Positions 23,963 through 32,692 of a stretch of DNA of 64,000 nt are shown here, one piece after another; within the stretch, counting starts at the first letter, position 1, and each line of letters begins with the position of its first letter. The stretch lies in the NCBI GenBank assembly GCA_963805705.1, contig CAWDVH010000005.1, forward strand, positions 558,001 through 622,000, written 5' to 3'. The notes under the pieces were generated by a model. It was not told where the DNA came from and did not search any database. It saw only the letters and a program-made list of their open reading frames with translations. The stretch comes from CAWDVH01 sp963805705. Lineage in GTDB: Bacteria; Actinomycetota; Actinomycetes; Streptosporangiales; Streptosporangiaceae. A program made the translations under genes and the position numbers.

Positions 23963-24472
23963 CTGGTCTCGGGGCGGCCGGGCGCGGGCAAGACGACCCT
24001 GGCCAGGCCGCTGGCCGCCGCGCTGGGATTCACCTTGCTGGGCAAGGACCGGATCAAGGAGACGCTGCATGACGGGCTCGGCGCGCCCCCGGCGGACCTG
24101 GCCTGGTCGAGAAGGCTGGGCGGTGCCGCGATGGAACTGCTCTGGGCTCTGGCCGCAGACGCCCCCGCGGTCGTCCTGGAGGCGAATTTCCGGCCGCATA
24201 GCGACTACGAGCGGGGCAGGATCTCGGCGCTCGGCGGGCGCCTGGTCGAGGTGAACTGCGCCTGCCCGCCCGAGGTCGCCGCCCGCCGTTACGCTCAGCG
24301 CGCCGTCGCCAGCCATCCTGTTCACGTGGTCACTAGCCTGTCTCCCGGTTTCCTCGCCGAGTTCGACCGGCCAGTCGGCCTGGGCGAGCTGATCATCGTG
24401 GATACGACGGCTCCGGTTGACGTCGCCGCGCTCGCCGGCCAGGTGCGGGCGCGCCTGGCGACCGCTGTTTAG
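23963..24472 (+). CDS. P-loop (AAA/kinase-like) protein without a recognisable start codon
   Basis: About 169 residues. VLVSGRPGAGKTTLARPLAAA is a Walker A loop, followed by GKDRIKETLHDGLG and VVLEANFRP (a Walker B-like strand), CPPEVAARRYAQRA and LIIVDTTAPVDVAALAG. This matches small predicted kinases that phosphorylate nucleotides, antibiotics or tRNA-linked substrates; the substrate is unknown. The frame is open upstream to a stop at 23618-23620, but has no ATG, GTG or TTG before the P-loop. The first TTG (24035) would remove the P-loop. Position 23963 is a CTG, given only as the likely domain start. The 18-bp array directly upstream may have displaced the true start. Confidence 0.6.
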   Translation: MVSGRPGAGKTTLARPLAAALGFTLLGKDRIKETLHDGLGAPPADLAWSRRLGGAAMELLWALAADAPAVVLEANFRPHSDYERGRISALGGRLVEVNCACPPEVAARRYAQRAVASHPVHVVTSLSPGFLAEFDRPVGLGELIIVDTTAPVDVAALAGQVRARLATAV

Positions 24473-24519
24473 CCGGGTCGTGACGCGATTTCGACCGTGC
24501 CGGCGTGTTGTCCTCATGA

Positions 24520-24535
24520 TCGAACAACTGTTCGT
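24520..24535. promoter_or_regulatory. LexA (SOS) box of recA
   Basis: TCGAACAACTGTTCGT contains CGAAC-N4-GTTCG, the actinobacterial LexA site. It lies about 180 nt before the recA ATG, with a possible -10 element TAGAGT at 24537-24542. It indicates DNA-damage induction of recA-recX. Confidence 0.9.
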
Positions 24536-24716
24536 CTAGAGTGGGATTGCTGGCAGTCTCGTGCGGTCTGTCCCCGGCCGGGCGGCGTCAGCACCGGGAA
24601 TTGTCAGTGGCGGCGCGTAGCGTCGGCACCGACAGCAGATGACATGACCTGGCCGTGCGGGATCACCGCACGCAGCGAGCGGCTCGGCGCAGCCCTCGAT
24701 TCCGACAGGAGCTCAT

Positions 24717-25817
24717 ATGGCAGCGAACGACAAGGCGGGCGCAATCAAGGTCGGTGACAGGGAGAAGTCCCTGGACACCGCGCTCGCCCAGATCGAGCGG
24801 CAGTTCGGCCGGGGCGCGATCATGCGGCTGGGCGACGACACCAGGGCGCCGGTCGAGGTGATCCCGACCGGATCCATCGCGCTCGACGCGGCACTGGGCA
24901 TCGGCGGCCTTCCCCGCGGCCGGATCGTGGAAATATACGGACCGGAATCGAGCGGGAAGACGTCGCTTGCGCTGCATGCGGTGGCCAACGCGCAGAAGGC
25001 CGGCGGGATCGCCGCCTTCATCGATGCCGAGCACGCGCTCGACCCCGATTACGCCCAGAAGCTAGGCGTCGACACCGACGCGCTGCTGGTCTCCCAGCCG
25101 GATACCGGCGAGCAGGGGCTGGAGATCGCCGACATGCTCATCCGCTCGGGGGCCGTCGACGTCGTCGTCATCGACTCCGTGGCCGCGCTCGTGCCGCGGG
25201 CCGAGATCGAGGGAGAGATGGGGGACAGTCACGTCGGCCTGCAGGCCCGTCTCATGTCCCAGGCCCTCCGCAAGATAGCCGGCGCGCTGAACCAGACGAA
25301 TACCACCGCAATTTTCATTAACCAGCTGCGCGAAAAAATAGGAGTCATGTTCGGAAGTCCAGAAACGACCACCGGCGGAAAGGCGCTGAAGTTCTATGCG
25401 TCAATCCGCCTGGACATCCGACGTATCGAGACGCTCAAAGATGGCACGGATGCCGTGGGTAACCGTACCCGCGTGAAGGTAGTCAAGAATAAGATGTCGC
25501 CTCCGTTCAAGGTCGCTGAATTCGACATCCTGTACGGAATAGGAATCAGCCGGGAAGGCAGCCTGATCGACCTGGGCGTCGAGCATTCGATCGTCCGCAA
25601 GTCCGGTGCCTGGTACACCTATGACGGCGATCAGCTTGGTCAGGGCAAGGAGAACGCCCGGACCTTCCTGCGCGGGAACCCGGATGTCGCGAACGAGATC
25701 GAGAAGAAGATCAAGGAGAAGCTCGGTGTCGGCCCGCGGCTCGACGCGGATGCCGCCACCACCGTCACCACCACCCCCACGACCGATGTCGCAGGAGTTC
25801 CCGGTGGTGTCGCGTAG
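24717..25817 (+). CDS. recA: Recombinase RecA
   Basis: A 366-residue RecA. The P-loop GPESSGKTSLAL is near residue 77, with FIDAEHALDPDYAQKLGVD, VVVIDSVAALVPRAEIEGEMGDSHVGLQARLMSQALRK read in pieces, INQLREKIGVMFGSPETTTGGKALKFYAS (loop L2) and the C-terminal domain. The C-terminal tail is Thr/Asp-rich. RecA forms the filament for homologous recombination and stimulates LexA self-cleavage. ATG at 24717 after AGGAGCTC, with the SOS box upstream. A segment around 25300-25350 uses unusual AT-ending codons for this genome. recX overlaps the 3' end. Confidence 0.98.
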   Translation: MAANDKAGAIKVGDREKSLDTALAQIERQFGRGAIMRLGDDTRAPVEVIPTGSIALDAALGIGGLPRGRIVEIYGPESSGKTSLALHAVANAQKAGGIAAFIDAEHALDPDYAQKLGVDTDALLVSQPDTGEQGLEIADMLIRSGAVDVVVIDSVAALVPRAEIEGEMGDSHVGLQARLMSQALRKIAGALNQTNTTAIFINQLREKIGVMFGSPETTTGGKALKFYASIRLDIRRIETLKDGTDAVGNRTRVKVVKNKMSPPFKVAEFDILYGIGISREGSLIDLGVEHSIVRKSGAWYTYDGDQLGQGKENARTFLRGNPDVANEIEKKIKEKLGVGPRLDADAATTVTTTPTTDVAGVPGGVA

Positions 25818-26478
25818 CCGGCGCAACTCAGGGGCAGGGCCCGGGGTCGGCGGCGACGTCGTTGACCCCGGCGTCGCGGCTTCGCTGCACGGCGGCGAGA
25901 TACCAGCTTCCCCGCCGGGCGGCGATGCCCGGCAGGCAGATCCGGAGGCGCTAGCGCGCCAGATCTGCCTCAAGATGCTGACCGCCGCGCCCAGGACGAG
26001 GGCGCAGCTGGCCGCCGCGATAAGCCGCCGCGGCGTCCCGGACGATGTGGCCGAGGCCGTGCTCGGGCGGTTCGCCGAGGTGAAGCTCATTGACGACGCG
26101 ATGTTCGCCAGCGCGTGGGTCGAGTCGCGGCATTATGGCCGCGGGCTGGCGGGCCGGGCGCTCGCGGCCGAGCTACGGCAGCGGGGAGTAGAGGCCGACG
26201 ACATCCAGGCGGCGATCGGCGAGCTGAAGCCGGAGCAGGAGATCGCGACCGCGCGCGCGCTGGTCGCCCGCAGGCTCGCCAGCACCCGGGGTCAGCCGCT
26301 GCAGGCCAGGACCCGGCGGCTGATGGGCGTGCTGGCCCGCAAGGGCTACCCGCAGGCACTGGCTTACCGTGTGGTGCGCGAGGCCCTGGAGCAGGAAGGC
26401 ATTGACCCCGGCGCGGCCGGACTCGGACTGGATGACCCCCCGGAAGACGATCCGGACGAGGCCCCCTCGGCCTGGTAG
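25804..26478 (+). CDS. recX: Regulatory protein RecX
   Basis: About 224 residues. RecX binds RecA filaments and limits their extension. The triple-helix repeats are visible: ARQICLKMLTAAPRTRAQLAAA, VAEAVLGRFAEVKLIDDAMFASAWVESRH, GRALAAELRQRGVEADDIQAAI, ALVARRLAS and RRLMGVLARKGYPQALAYRVVREAL. The GTG at 25804 follows AGGAG by 7 nt and is preferred. An ATG at 25786 is also in frame with a 32-nt overlap of recA. The N-terminal 50 residues before the domain are low-complexity, as in other actinobacterial RecX. Confidence 0.93.
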   Translation: MVSRSRRNSGAGPGVGGDVVDPGVAASLHGGEIPASPPGGDARQADPEALARQICLKMLTAAPRTRAQLAAAISRRGVPDDVAEAVLGRFAEVKLIDDAMFASAWVESRHYGRGLAGRALAAELRQRGVEADDIQAAIGELKPEQEIATARALVARRLASTRGQPLQARTRRLMGVLARKGYPQALAYRVVREALEQEGIDPGAAGLGLDDPPEDDPDEAPSAW

Positions 26479-27132
26479 GGCCGGTCCGCCAGCTCGCCCC
26501 CGGGGGCCATGGGCCGGGTACGACCGGCCCGCCCGCCGCCCGCGCGAGGGGTCACTGGTCCGGTGGATCGGCCCGGTAACCGGCTGGCCGCCGGTTTTCC
26601 TGGCCGTCCGCGGGCGTTAGGGCTACCTTGACCAAGTCGTTATCTGCGCTTAGCCTCACGGCAGCGAGGTTTACTCCGCGTAGAGCGGATTGACAGTGTT
26701 GATCAAGATCAGTTGCGAGCACCGGGCAACGAGGGTCGGCGTGCTGGCCCTCAGCCCGGAGGCTATGAAGGTTTTGGGCGGGTTTGGCGCGCGGCGGCCG
26801 GGTTCCGGGGCATGCCGCGCACGAGCCTGGCCGGTGGCCGAGCCGCCCGGCCGGGGGAACGGATTGATGGGAGCCGATCGGCCTCAGCGATCGGCCTGGC
26901 CGCCGCAACAGCGGCCGGGCCGCGGGCTGTGGCTGGCAGGCCGGCCGCAGCGGTAGGTGCGGGCGGCAGCAGCGCCCGGCCTGCGGCATGCGCCGGGCGC
27001 GGCGGCTAGGCAGGGAACGACCCGCTCACCGGGGAAAGGTGCATCTCGGCACGCGCAGTACCCCTCGCTGCAGGGCATATCCCTGGTATCGGACTGTGAT
27101 GCCGGGGACTCGGGAGCGGGAAGGGGCGAGCT
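26479..27132. other. Long intergenic stretch before rny
   Basis: 654 nt with no gene I can support. The first 150 nt are ordinary spacer, a good promoter is at 26628-26656, and the rest would be a 5' leader of almost 480 nt for rny. Such a leader could hold a structured element, but I recognise none. Confidence 0.5.
26628..26656 (+). promoter_or_regulatory. Putative sigma-70 promoter of rny
   Basis: TTGACC (26628-26633) and TAGCCT (26651-26656) are separated by 17 nt, matching the -35/-10 layout. The start would leave a long leader before the rny GTG at 27133. Confidence 0.5.
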
Positions 27133-28821
27133 GTGGGTATCGACATCGTGCTTGTAGTGGCGATTATCGGGTGCATCGCTGCCCTGTCCGCGCTGGTCTA
27201 CACGCTCCGCAAGAATTCAGGGAAGCTTCCCGCCCAGCCCGCGGGGGTAGATTCGGCGGACACTACATCTGGTTCAGCGGGCACCACGTCCGGTTCAACG
27301 GAGAGTTCGACGGAGGGCTCCGCCGCTGATCTTACGGCGGGAGCCGGAGCGCAGCAGCTGGGTGATGCAGGACGGCGGGCCGAGCAGGTCCGGGCCAGGG
27401 CCGAGACTGAGGCCGCTGCCATCGTGCTGCGAGCAGAGACCTCCGCGGAGCACGCCGCGCAATCGCGCCGCGAGGTTGAGGACGAGATCCGGGCGGTTAA
27501 GGACGAGGTCAGGCAGCTGCGCGGGGATCTGGAACGGCGGGAGGCGAGGCTTGCCGAGCGCGAGCAGCGCATCGACGATGAGACCCGCAAGCTCGACCAG
27601 CGATCCGATGACCTGGACCAGGTCCGGCAGGAGCTGGACACCAGGCGCGCGGAGCTGGACTCCCTGGATCAGCAGCGCCGCGAGGTGCTGGAGCGGGCGG
27701 CGGGACTGACGGCCAGTCAGGCCAGGGCCGAGCTCGTCGCCGGCATCGAGAATCAGGCCAAGCGCGAGGCGGCGCTGATCGTCAGGAACATTGAGGGCGA
27801 GGCGCAGAAAGAGGGAAACAAGCGCGCCCGAAAGATCGTGACGCTGGCCATCCAGCGGGTCGCCAGCGAGCAGACCAGTGAGTCCGTGGTCTCGGTCCTG
27901 CACCTTCCCGGCGACGAGATGAAAGGCCGGATCATCGGCCGGGAAGGCCGCAACATCCGGGCCTTCGAGACGGTGACCGGGGTCAATCTGATCATCGATG
28001 ACACGCCTGAGGCCGTGCTGCTGTCCTGTTTTGATCCCGTCCGCCGCGAGGTCGGCAGGCTCACCCTTGAGCGGCTGGTCCTGGACGGCCGGATTCACCC
28101 GCAGCGCATCGAGGAAGCGTACGAGCGCAGCAAGGCGGAGATCGAGCAGCTGTGCGTCCGGGCGGGCGAGGACGCCCTGGTCGACGTGGGCATCACCGAG
28201 ATGCACCCCGAGCTGACTAACCTGCTCGGGCGGCTGCGTTACCGCACGTCCTACGGGCAGAACGTGCTCAAGCACCTGGTGGAGTCCGCGCATATCGCCG
28301 GCATGATGGCCAGTGAGCTTGGCCTGGATCCGGTGCTGATGAAGCGCGGCACCGTCCTGCACGACATCGGCAAGGCGCTCACCCATGAGGTGCAGGGCAG
28401 CCACGCCCTGATCGGGGCGGAGATCGCCCGCAGGTACGGCGAGTCCGAGGACGTGGTGCACGCCATCGAGGCGCATCACAACGAGGTCGAGGTGCGCACC
28501 GTCGAGGCCGTGCTGACCCAGGCTGCCGATGCGATCAGCGGCGGCCGGCCGGGAGCCCGGCGCGAGTCGCTGGAGGCGTACATCAAGCGGCTGGAGCGGC
28601 TGGAGCAGATCGCCCTGGCACAAGACGGCGTCGAGAAGGTCTTCGCCATGCAGGCTGGCCGGGAGATCCGGGTGATGGTCAAGCCCGAGGACGTCGACGA
28701 CATCCAGGCTCAGGTGATCGCCAGGGATGTCGCTAAGCAGGTCGAGGAGGAGCTGACCTACCCGGGCCAGATCCGCGTCACCGTCGTCCGCGAGTCCAGA
28801 GCCACCGAGTTCGCCCGCTAG
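27133..28821 (+). CDS. rny: Ribonuclease Y
   Basis: A 562-residue membrane-anchored endoribonuclease that starts mRNA decay. It has an N-terminal helix (GIDIVLVVAIIGCIAALSALVY), a Ser/Thr-rich linker (SADTTSGSAGTTSGSTESS, encoded by a short repeat), and a long coiled coil to about residue 200. The KH domain contains GRIIGREGRNIRAFE and VNLIIDDTPEAVLLSCFDPVRRE, and the HD phosphodiesterase domain contains VLHDIGKALTHE and AIEAHHNEVE. The GTG start follows AAGGGGCGAG. It converges on the S9 peptidase gene. Confidence 0.96.
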   Translation: MGIDIVLVVAIIGCIAALSALVYTLRKNSGKLPAQPAGVDSADTTSGSAGTTSGSTESSTEGSAADLTAGAGAQQLGDAGRRAEQVRARAETEAAAIVLRAETSAEHAAQSRREVEDEIRAVKDEVRQLRGDLERREARLAEREQRIDDETRKLDQRSDDLDQVRQELDTRRAELDSLDQQRREVLERAAGLTASQARAELVAGIENQAKREAALIVRNIEGEAQKEGNKRARKIVTLAIQRVASEQTSESVVSVLHLPGDEMKGRIIGREGRNIRAFETVTGVNLIIDDTPEAVLLSCFDPVRREVGRLTLERLVLDGRIHPQRIEEAYERSKAEIEQLCVRAGEDALVDVGITEMHPELTNLLGRLRYRTSYGQNVLKHLVESAHIAGMMASELGLDPVLMKRGTVLHDIGKALTHEVQGSHALIGAEIARRYGESEDVVHAIEAHHNEVEVRTVEAVLTQAADAISGGRPGARRESLEAYIKRLERLEQIALAQDGVEKVFAMQAGREIRVMVKPEDVDDIQAQVIARDVAKQVEEELTYPGQIRVTVVRESRATEFAR

Positions 28822-28848
28822 GCGCCCTGGCCCGGCTGGCCCCGTCCG

Positions 28849-30996
28849 TCAGGCGTCCTGGCCCGGCTTGCCGTCCGTCAGCTTGATCACCGGGATGCCC
28901 GGCGGCGTGAAGCCGAGGATCTGCCCGTAGAACGAGAGCTCCGCCTCCAGCGACACCGTCACGGTCTCCGCCTTCCTGAAACCGTGCGATTCGCCTTCGA
29001 ACGCGATGTAGGCATGCCGGATCCCGTGGGCCTCCAGGTCGGCCGCGATGCTCTCGGACTGCTCCGGCGGGACCACGGGATCGTCCAGGCCCTGCAGCAG
29101 CAGGACCGGGCAGGTGGCGGCCGAGACATGGCCGACGGGTGCGCGCTCCGCGTAGATGATCTCGAATCCGGGCAGCGGCCCGATCAGGCCATCCAGGTAG
29201 CGTGACTCGAAATCGTGCGTGTGCTGCGCGAATCCGCGCAGGTCAGCCACGCCGTAATACGAGACCGCCGCGCTGAATACCGGGTCGCGCGCGGCTCCCG
29301 TCGTCACCGCGGCCAGCGCCGTCCAGCCGCCGGCCGAGCCACCCCGGATCGCCAGCCGCCGGGCATCGGCCTGCCCGGCCTTGGCCAGTGAGCGGGCCGC
29401 GGCCGCGGCGTCCTCAACGTCCACCACGCCCCACTTACGGCGCAGCCGCTCCCGGTACAGCCGGCCGTAGCCGGTAGACCCTCCGTAGTTGACATCGATG
29501 ATCCCGATGCCCCGGCTGGTGAAGTAGGCCTTCTCGACATCGAGAAGCGCGACGGAATTACCGGTGGGACCGCCGTGTACCCAGACGACATAAGGCGGCA
29601 GCTCGCCCTTCGGCCCGGTCGCCTCGGGGCTCGTCGGCGGGTACACCAGCGCGTGCACGGCCCGGCCGAACTGCCCGTCGAGCTGGACCTGACGTGGTAC
29701 CGGCAGGTAGGCGGTGTCGGGCAGATCCTCGAGCTCCGTGCGCAGGATCTCCATCCGGGAGGTGCGCGCGTCTACCCGGACGACGGACGGGGGATCCGTC
29801 GGGCCGCCCGCGATGCCGGCGATCACCGTCCCGTCGGCGGTCAGCGCGGGCGCGAACTCGTTCAGCGGCATGTCAAGATCTGTTAGCTCGGAGGTCTCCG
29901 GATCCAGCAGGCCCAGCCGCAGGCCGCCGCGGCCGTGCAGGACGGCGAGCCGGCCGTCACCGAGTACCGCGAAGGGCCGCCCGCCCAGCTGCCACAGCGG
30001 GGCGGCGAACTCCTCGTCAGCCGGCCATAGAGCCTGCGGCGGCTCGCCGGTCAGCCCGATCTGGTAGATGTTCCACCAGCCGGTCCAGTCCGTTGCCACG
30101 TACAGGCTGGTGTTGTCACGCCACGCCGGGGCCAGGACAGACTCCCGCAGGCTGCCTTTGACCAGCCGTCCCTTGGCCGGGATCCCGTTCTCGATCGGCG
30201 CCACCCGCAGCTCGGTGCCGTCCCACGGCATGTGCGGGTGATTCCAGGAGATCCACGCCAGCCGGCTCCCGTCCGGCGACGGGGTGGGGAACGCGAAGAA
30301 GTCCGCGCCGCTGACCAGCTGGCGGATCGCCGCGGGGTCCTGCGCCGCCGATCCGTCGAGCGGGACGGCCACGATCGAGCGGGTGACCTTGCCGTCCTCG
30401 TGCCGCTCCTGCACGCACCAGATCTCGCTGCGATCAGGGGAAAGCGCAAAATCGGCAAAACGGAGGCCGCCCGCGTCCACGGCGCCGGCATCGGAGGCGT
30501 TTCCCGGCCCGGCGGGATCGGGGGTCAGCGGCCGCGGGTCTTCCTTGCCCTCCGCCACCTCCGGCCCGGCCAGATAGAGCCGCTGGTCCGCGTAGTTGGC
30601 GAAGACGATCTCGTGACCGCGCGGCGCCCGCTTGCCCGCCGCGCCGCGCGTGACGGCCCGCGGCACCGGCAGGTAGGACAGGCCGCCGTACTCGTGCACG
30701 CGGGTGCGCGCATTCCAGGGCGCGGGCAGCAGCATGCTCCGTTTTCCGCCCGGCCCCCGGTGGGCGACCGTCATCCGGCCGCCTTCCTCCGGCAGGCCCT
30801 CCTGCCACCAGGTGTCCCCGCCGATGACGACTGCGTACGAAATCCTCACCCGTCCCCTGGCTACCTCGGCCGCGGTGATCGGAGACGGCCACGCGCCGAA
30901 CGGGATCGCCGGGATCGTCGTGCCCTCTGCCGTGGTCCCGTCAGCTGTCATGCCCGTTCCCGCATCCTTTGCCGCCATCGTCACGCTGTCAGTCAT
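28849..30996 (-). CDS. S9 family (prolyl oligopeptidase-like) serine peptidase
   Basis: A 715-residue cytosolic peptidase. The N-terminal 430 residues form a beta-propeller (FADFALSPDRSEIWCVQE, FAFPTPSPDGSRLAWISWNHPHMPWDGTEL in pieces). The C-terminal alpha/beta-hydrolase carries the nucleophile in AIRGGSAGGWTALAA, the acid in LLQGLDDPVVPPEQS and the His in FEGESHGFRKAE. The layout matches acylaminoacyl-peptidase or dipeptidyl-peptidase relatives, which trim short peptides. No signal peptide is present. ATG at 30996, divergent from miaB. Confidence 0.93.
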   Translation of the reverse strand: MTDSVTMAAKDAGTGMTADGTTAEGTTIPAIPFGAWPSPITAAEVARGRVRISYAVVIGGDTWWQEGLPEEGGRMTVAHRGPGGKRSMLLPAPWNARTRVHEYGGLSYLPVPRAVTRGAAGKRAPRGHEIVFANYADQRLYLAGPEVAEGKEDPRPLTPDPAGPGNASDAGAVDAGGLRFADFALSPDRSEIWCVQERHEDGKVTRSIVAVPLDGSAAQDPAAIRQLVSGADFFAFPTPSPDGSRLAWISWNHPHMPWDGTELRVAPIENGIPAKGRLVKGSLRESVLAPAWRDNTSLYVATDWTGWWNIYQIGLTGEPPQALWPADEEFAAPLWQLGGRPFAVLGDGRLAVLHGRGGLRLGLLDPETSELTDLDMPLNEFAPALTADGTVIAGIAGGPTDPPSVVRVDARTSRMEILRTELEDLPDTAYLPVPRQVQLDGQFGRAVHALVYPPTSPEATGPKGELPPYVVWVHGGPTGNSVALLDVEKAYFTSRGIGIIDVNYGGSTGYGRLYRERLRRKWGVVDVEDAAAAARSLAKAGQADARRLAIRGGSAGGWTALAAVTTGAARDPVFSAAVSYYGVADLRGFAQHTHDFESRYLDGLIGPLPGFEIIYAERAPVGHVSAATCPVLLLQGLDDPVVPPEQSESIAADLEAHGIRHAYIAFEGESHGFRKAETVTVSLEAELSFYGQILGFTPPGIPVIKLTDGKPGQDA

Positions 30997-31152
30997 AGGC
31001 CCTATCGTGCCCTACCAGAGGGCGCCCCTTAGCGGAGATTATGGACACCGGCACCACCGGCCGTCCCGCTGGGCCCCAGTTTGCCGACATGGGCGCGTGG
31101 CCGAGGCGGCGAGTGGCCGAAAGCTGGTGTCACCGGCGTCTACCCTAGGGAC

Positions 31153-32691
31153 ATGCCCGGCTTCCAAGATCTCCGAAGCTTCGAGATCCGCACCCACGGG
31201 TGCCAGATGAACATGCACGATTCCGAGCGGCTGGCCGGCCTGCTGGAGGAGGCGGGCTACCGGCGTGCCGAGGCAGGTGCCAGCCCCGACGTCGTCGTCT
31301 TCAACACCTGCGCGGTCCGCGAGAACGCCGACAACCGGCTGTACGGCAACCTGGGCCAGCTGCTCCCGGTCAAGAACGCCCATCCCGGCATGCAGATCGC
31401 CGTCGGCGGCTGCCTCGCCCAGAAAGACAGGGCGGTCATCACGGCGCGCGCGCCCTGGGTGGACGTGGTCTTCGGCACCCACAACATCGGCTCGCTGCCG
31501 GCCCTCCTGGAGCGCGCGCGGGTGCAGGAGCAGGCTCAGGTCGAGATCCTCGAATCGCTGGAGCGTTTTCCCTCCGTGCTGCCGGCCCGCCGTGAGTCCG
31601 CCTATTCGGCATGGGTGGCCATCTCGGTCGGCTGCAACAACCATTGCACGTTCTGCATTGTGCCGAGCCTGCGCGGCCGGGAGGAAGACCGCAGGCCCGG
31701 CGACGTGCTCGCCGAGATCCGGGCCCTGGTCGACGAGGGCGTGCTGGAGGTCACGCTGCTCGGGCAGAACGTGAACTCCTACGGGGTGGCATTCGGCGAC
31801 CGGCAGGCGTTCGGCAAGCTGCTGCGCGCCTGCGGCGGGATCGACGGGCTGGAGCGGGTGCGCTTCACCTCGCCGCACCCCAGGGACTTCACCGACGACG
31901 TCATCGATGCCATGGCGCAGACCCCGAACGTCATGCCGCAGCTGCACATGCCACTGCAATCCGGCTCGGACGCGGTGCTGCGGGCCATGCGGCGTGCCTA
32001 CCGCAGGGACTCCTACCTGGCCATCCTGGACAGGGTCCGCGCGGCCATGCCGGACGCCGCGATCACGACGGACATCATCGTGGGATTCCCCGGCGAGACA
32101 GAACGGGATTTCTCCGCCACTCTGGATATCGTCCGCCAGGCCCGGTTCTCCGGCGCGTTTACCTTCCAGTACTCGATCCGGGCGGGCACTCCCGCCGCGG
32201 CGATGGACGGCCAGGTTCCGCCCGAGGTGGTCAGGGAGCGGTACGACCGGCTCGCGGCGCTGGTGCAGGAGACGTCACTGCGGGAGAACCTGCGGCTGGG
32301 CGGCCAGGAGGTGGAAGTCCTCGTGGCCGATGGCGAGGGGCGCAAGGACGGCGCGACGCACCGGATGTCGGGCCGCGCCCGCGACAACCGGCTCGTGCAC
32401 TTCACCCCGGCCGGCACCTCGCCGCGACCGGGCGACGTGGTCACCACCGTCGTCACCCGTGGCGCGCCGCACTACCTGCTCGCCGACGGGGTCCCGCTGG
32501 CCGTGCGCCCGACCCGCGGCGGCGACGCCTGGGCGTCCCGCCGCGCCGCCGCGGCCCAGGCCAGCCAGCACGGCGGCGGCGGTCATGGCGGCGTCAGTGG
32601 GGGCGGCGACGATCGGCACGGCGCCGGCCAGGGCGCCGCCAGCGCCGCGCCGGTGCTGCTGGGCATGCCCGCGCTCGGCCGCCCGGCCTGA
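31153..32691 (+). CDS. miaB: tRNA-2-methylthio-N6-dimethylallyladenosine synthase MiaB
   Basis: A 512-residue radical-SAM methylthiotransferase acting on i6A37 of tRNAs after MiaA. The UPF0004 domain has its three cysteines in RTHGCQMNMHDSE, FNTCAVREN and VGGCLAQKD. The radical-SAM motif is CNNHCTFCIVPSLRGRE. The TRAM domain lies near residues 375-440. An unusual tail follows (SQHGGGGHGGVSGGGDDRH), rich in Gly and His and not part of MiaB's fold. ATG at 31153 (MPGFQDLRSFEIRTHGC); an upstream in-frame ATG at 31081 adds a non-conserved stretch. Confidence 0.96.
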   Translation: MPGFQDLRSFEIRTHGCQMNMHDSERLAGLLEEAGYRRAEAGASPDVVVFNTCAVRENADNRLYGNLGQLLPVKNAHPGMQIAVGGCLAQKDRAVITARAPWVDVVFGTHNIGSLPALLERARVQEQAQVEILESLERFPSVLPARRESAYSAWVAISVGCNNHCTFCIVPSLRGREEDRRPGDVLAEIRALVDEGVLEVTLLGQNVNSYGVAFGDRQAFGKLLRACGGIDGLERVRFTSPHPRDFTDDVIDAMAQTPNVMPQLHMPLQSGSDAVLRAMRRAYRRDSYLAILDRVRAAMPDAAITTDIIVGFPGETERDFSATLDIVRQARFSGAFTFQYSIRAGTPAAAMDGQVPPEVVRERYDRLAALVQETSLRENLRLGGQEVEVLVADGEGRKDGATHRMSGRARDNRLVHFTPAGTSPRPGDVVTTVVTRGAPHYLLADGVPLAVRPTRGGDAWASRRAAAAQASQHGGGGHGGVSGGGDDRHGAGQGAASAAPVLLGMPALGRPA

Positions 32692-32692
32692 G

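Noticed and set aside
26713..27009. Possible small gene between recX and rny
   Set aside because: Ala/Arg/Gly-biased translation without a ribosome site or homology that I recognise.
27295..28623. Long minus-strand open frame over rny
   Set aside because: The opposite strand encodes RNase Y with all its domains; the shadow has no ribosome site or known motif.
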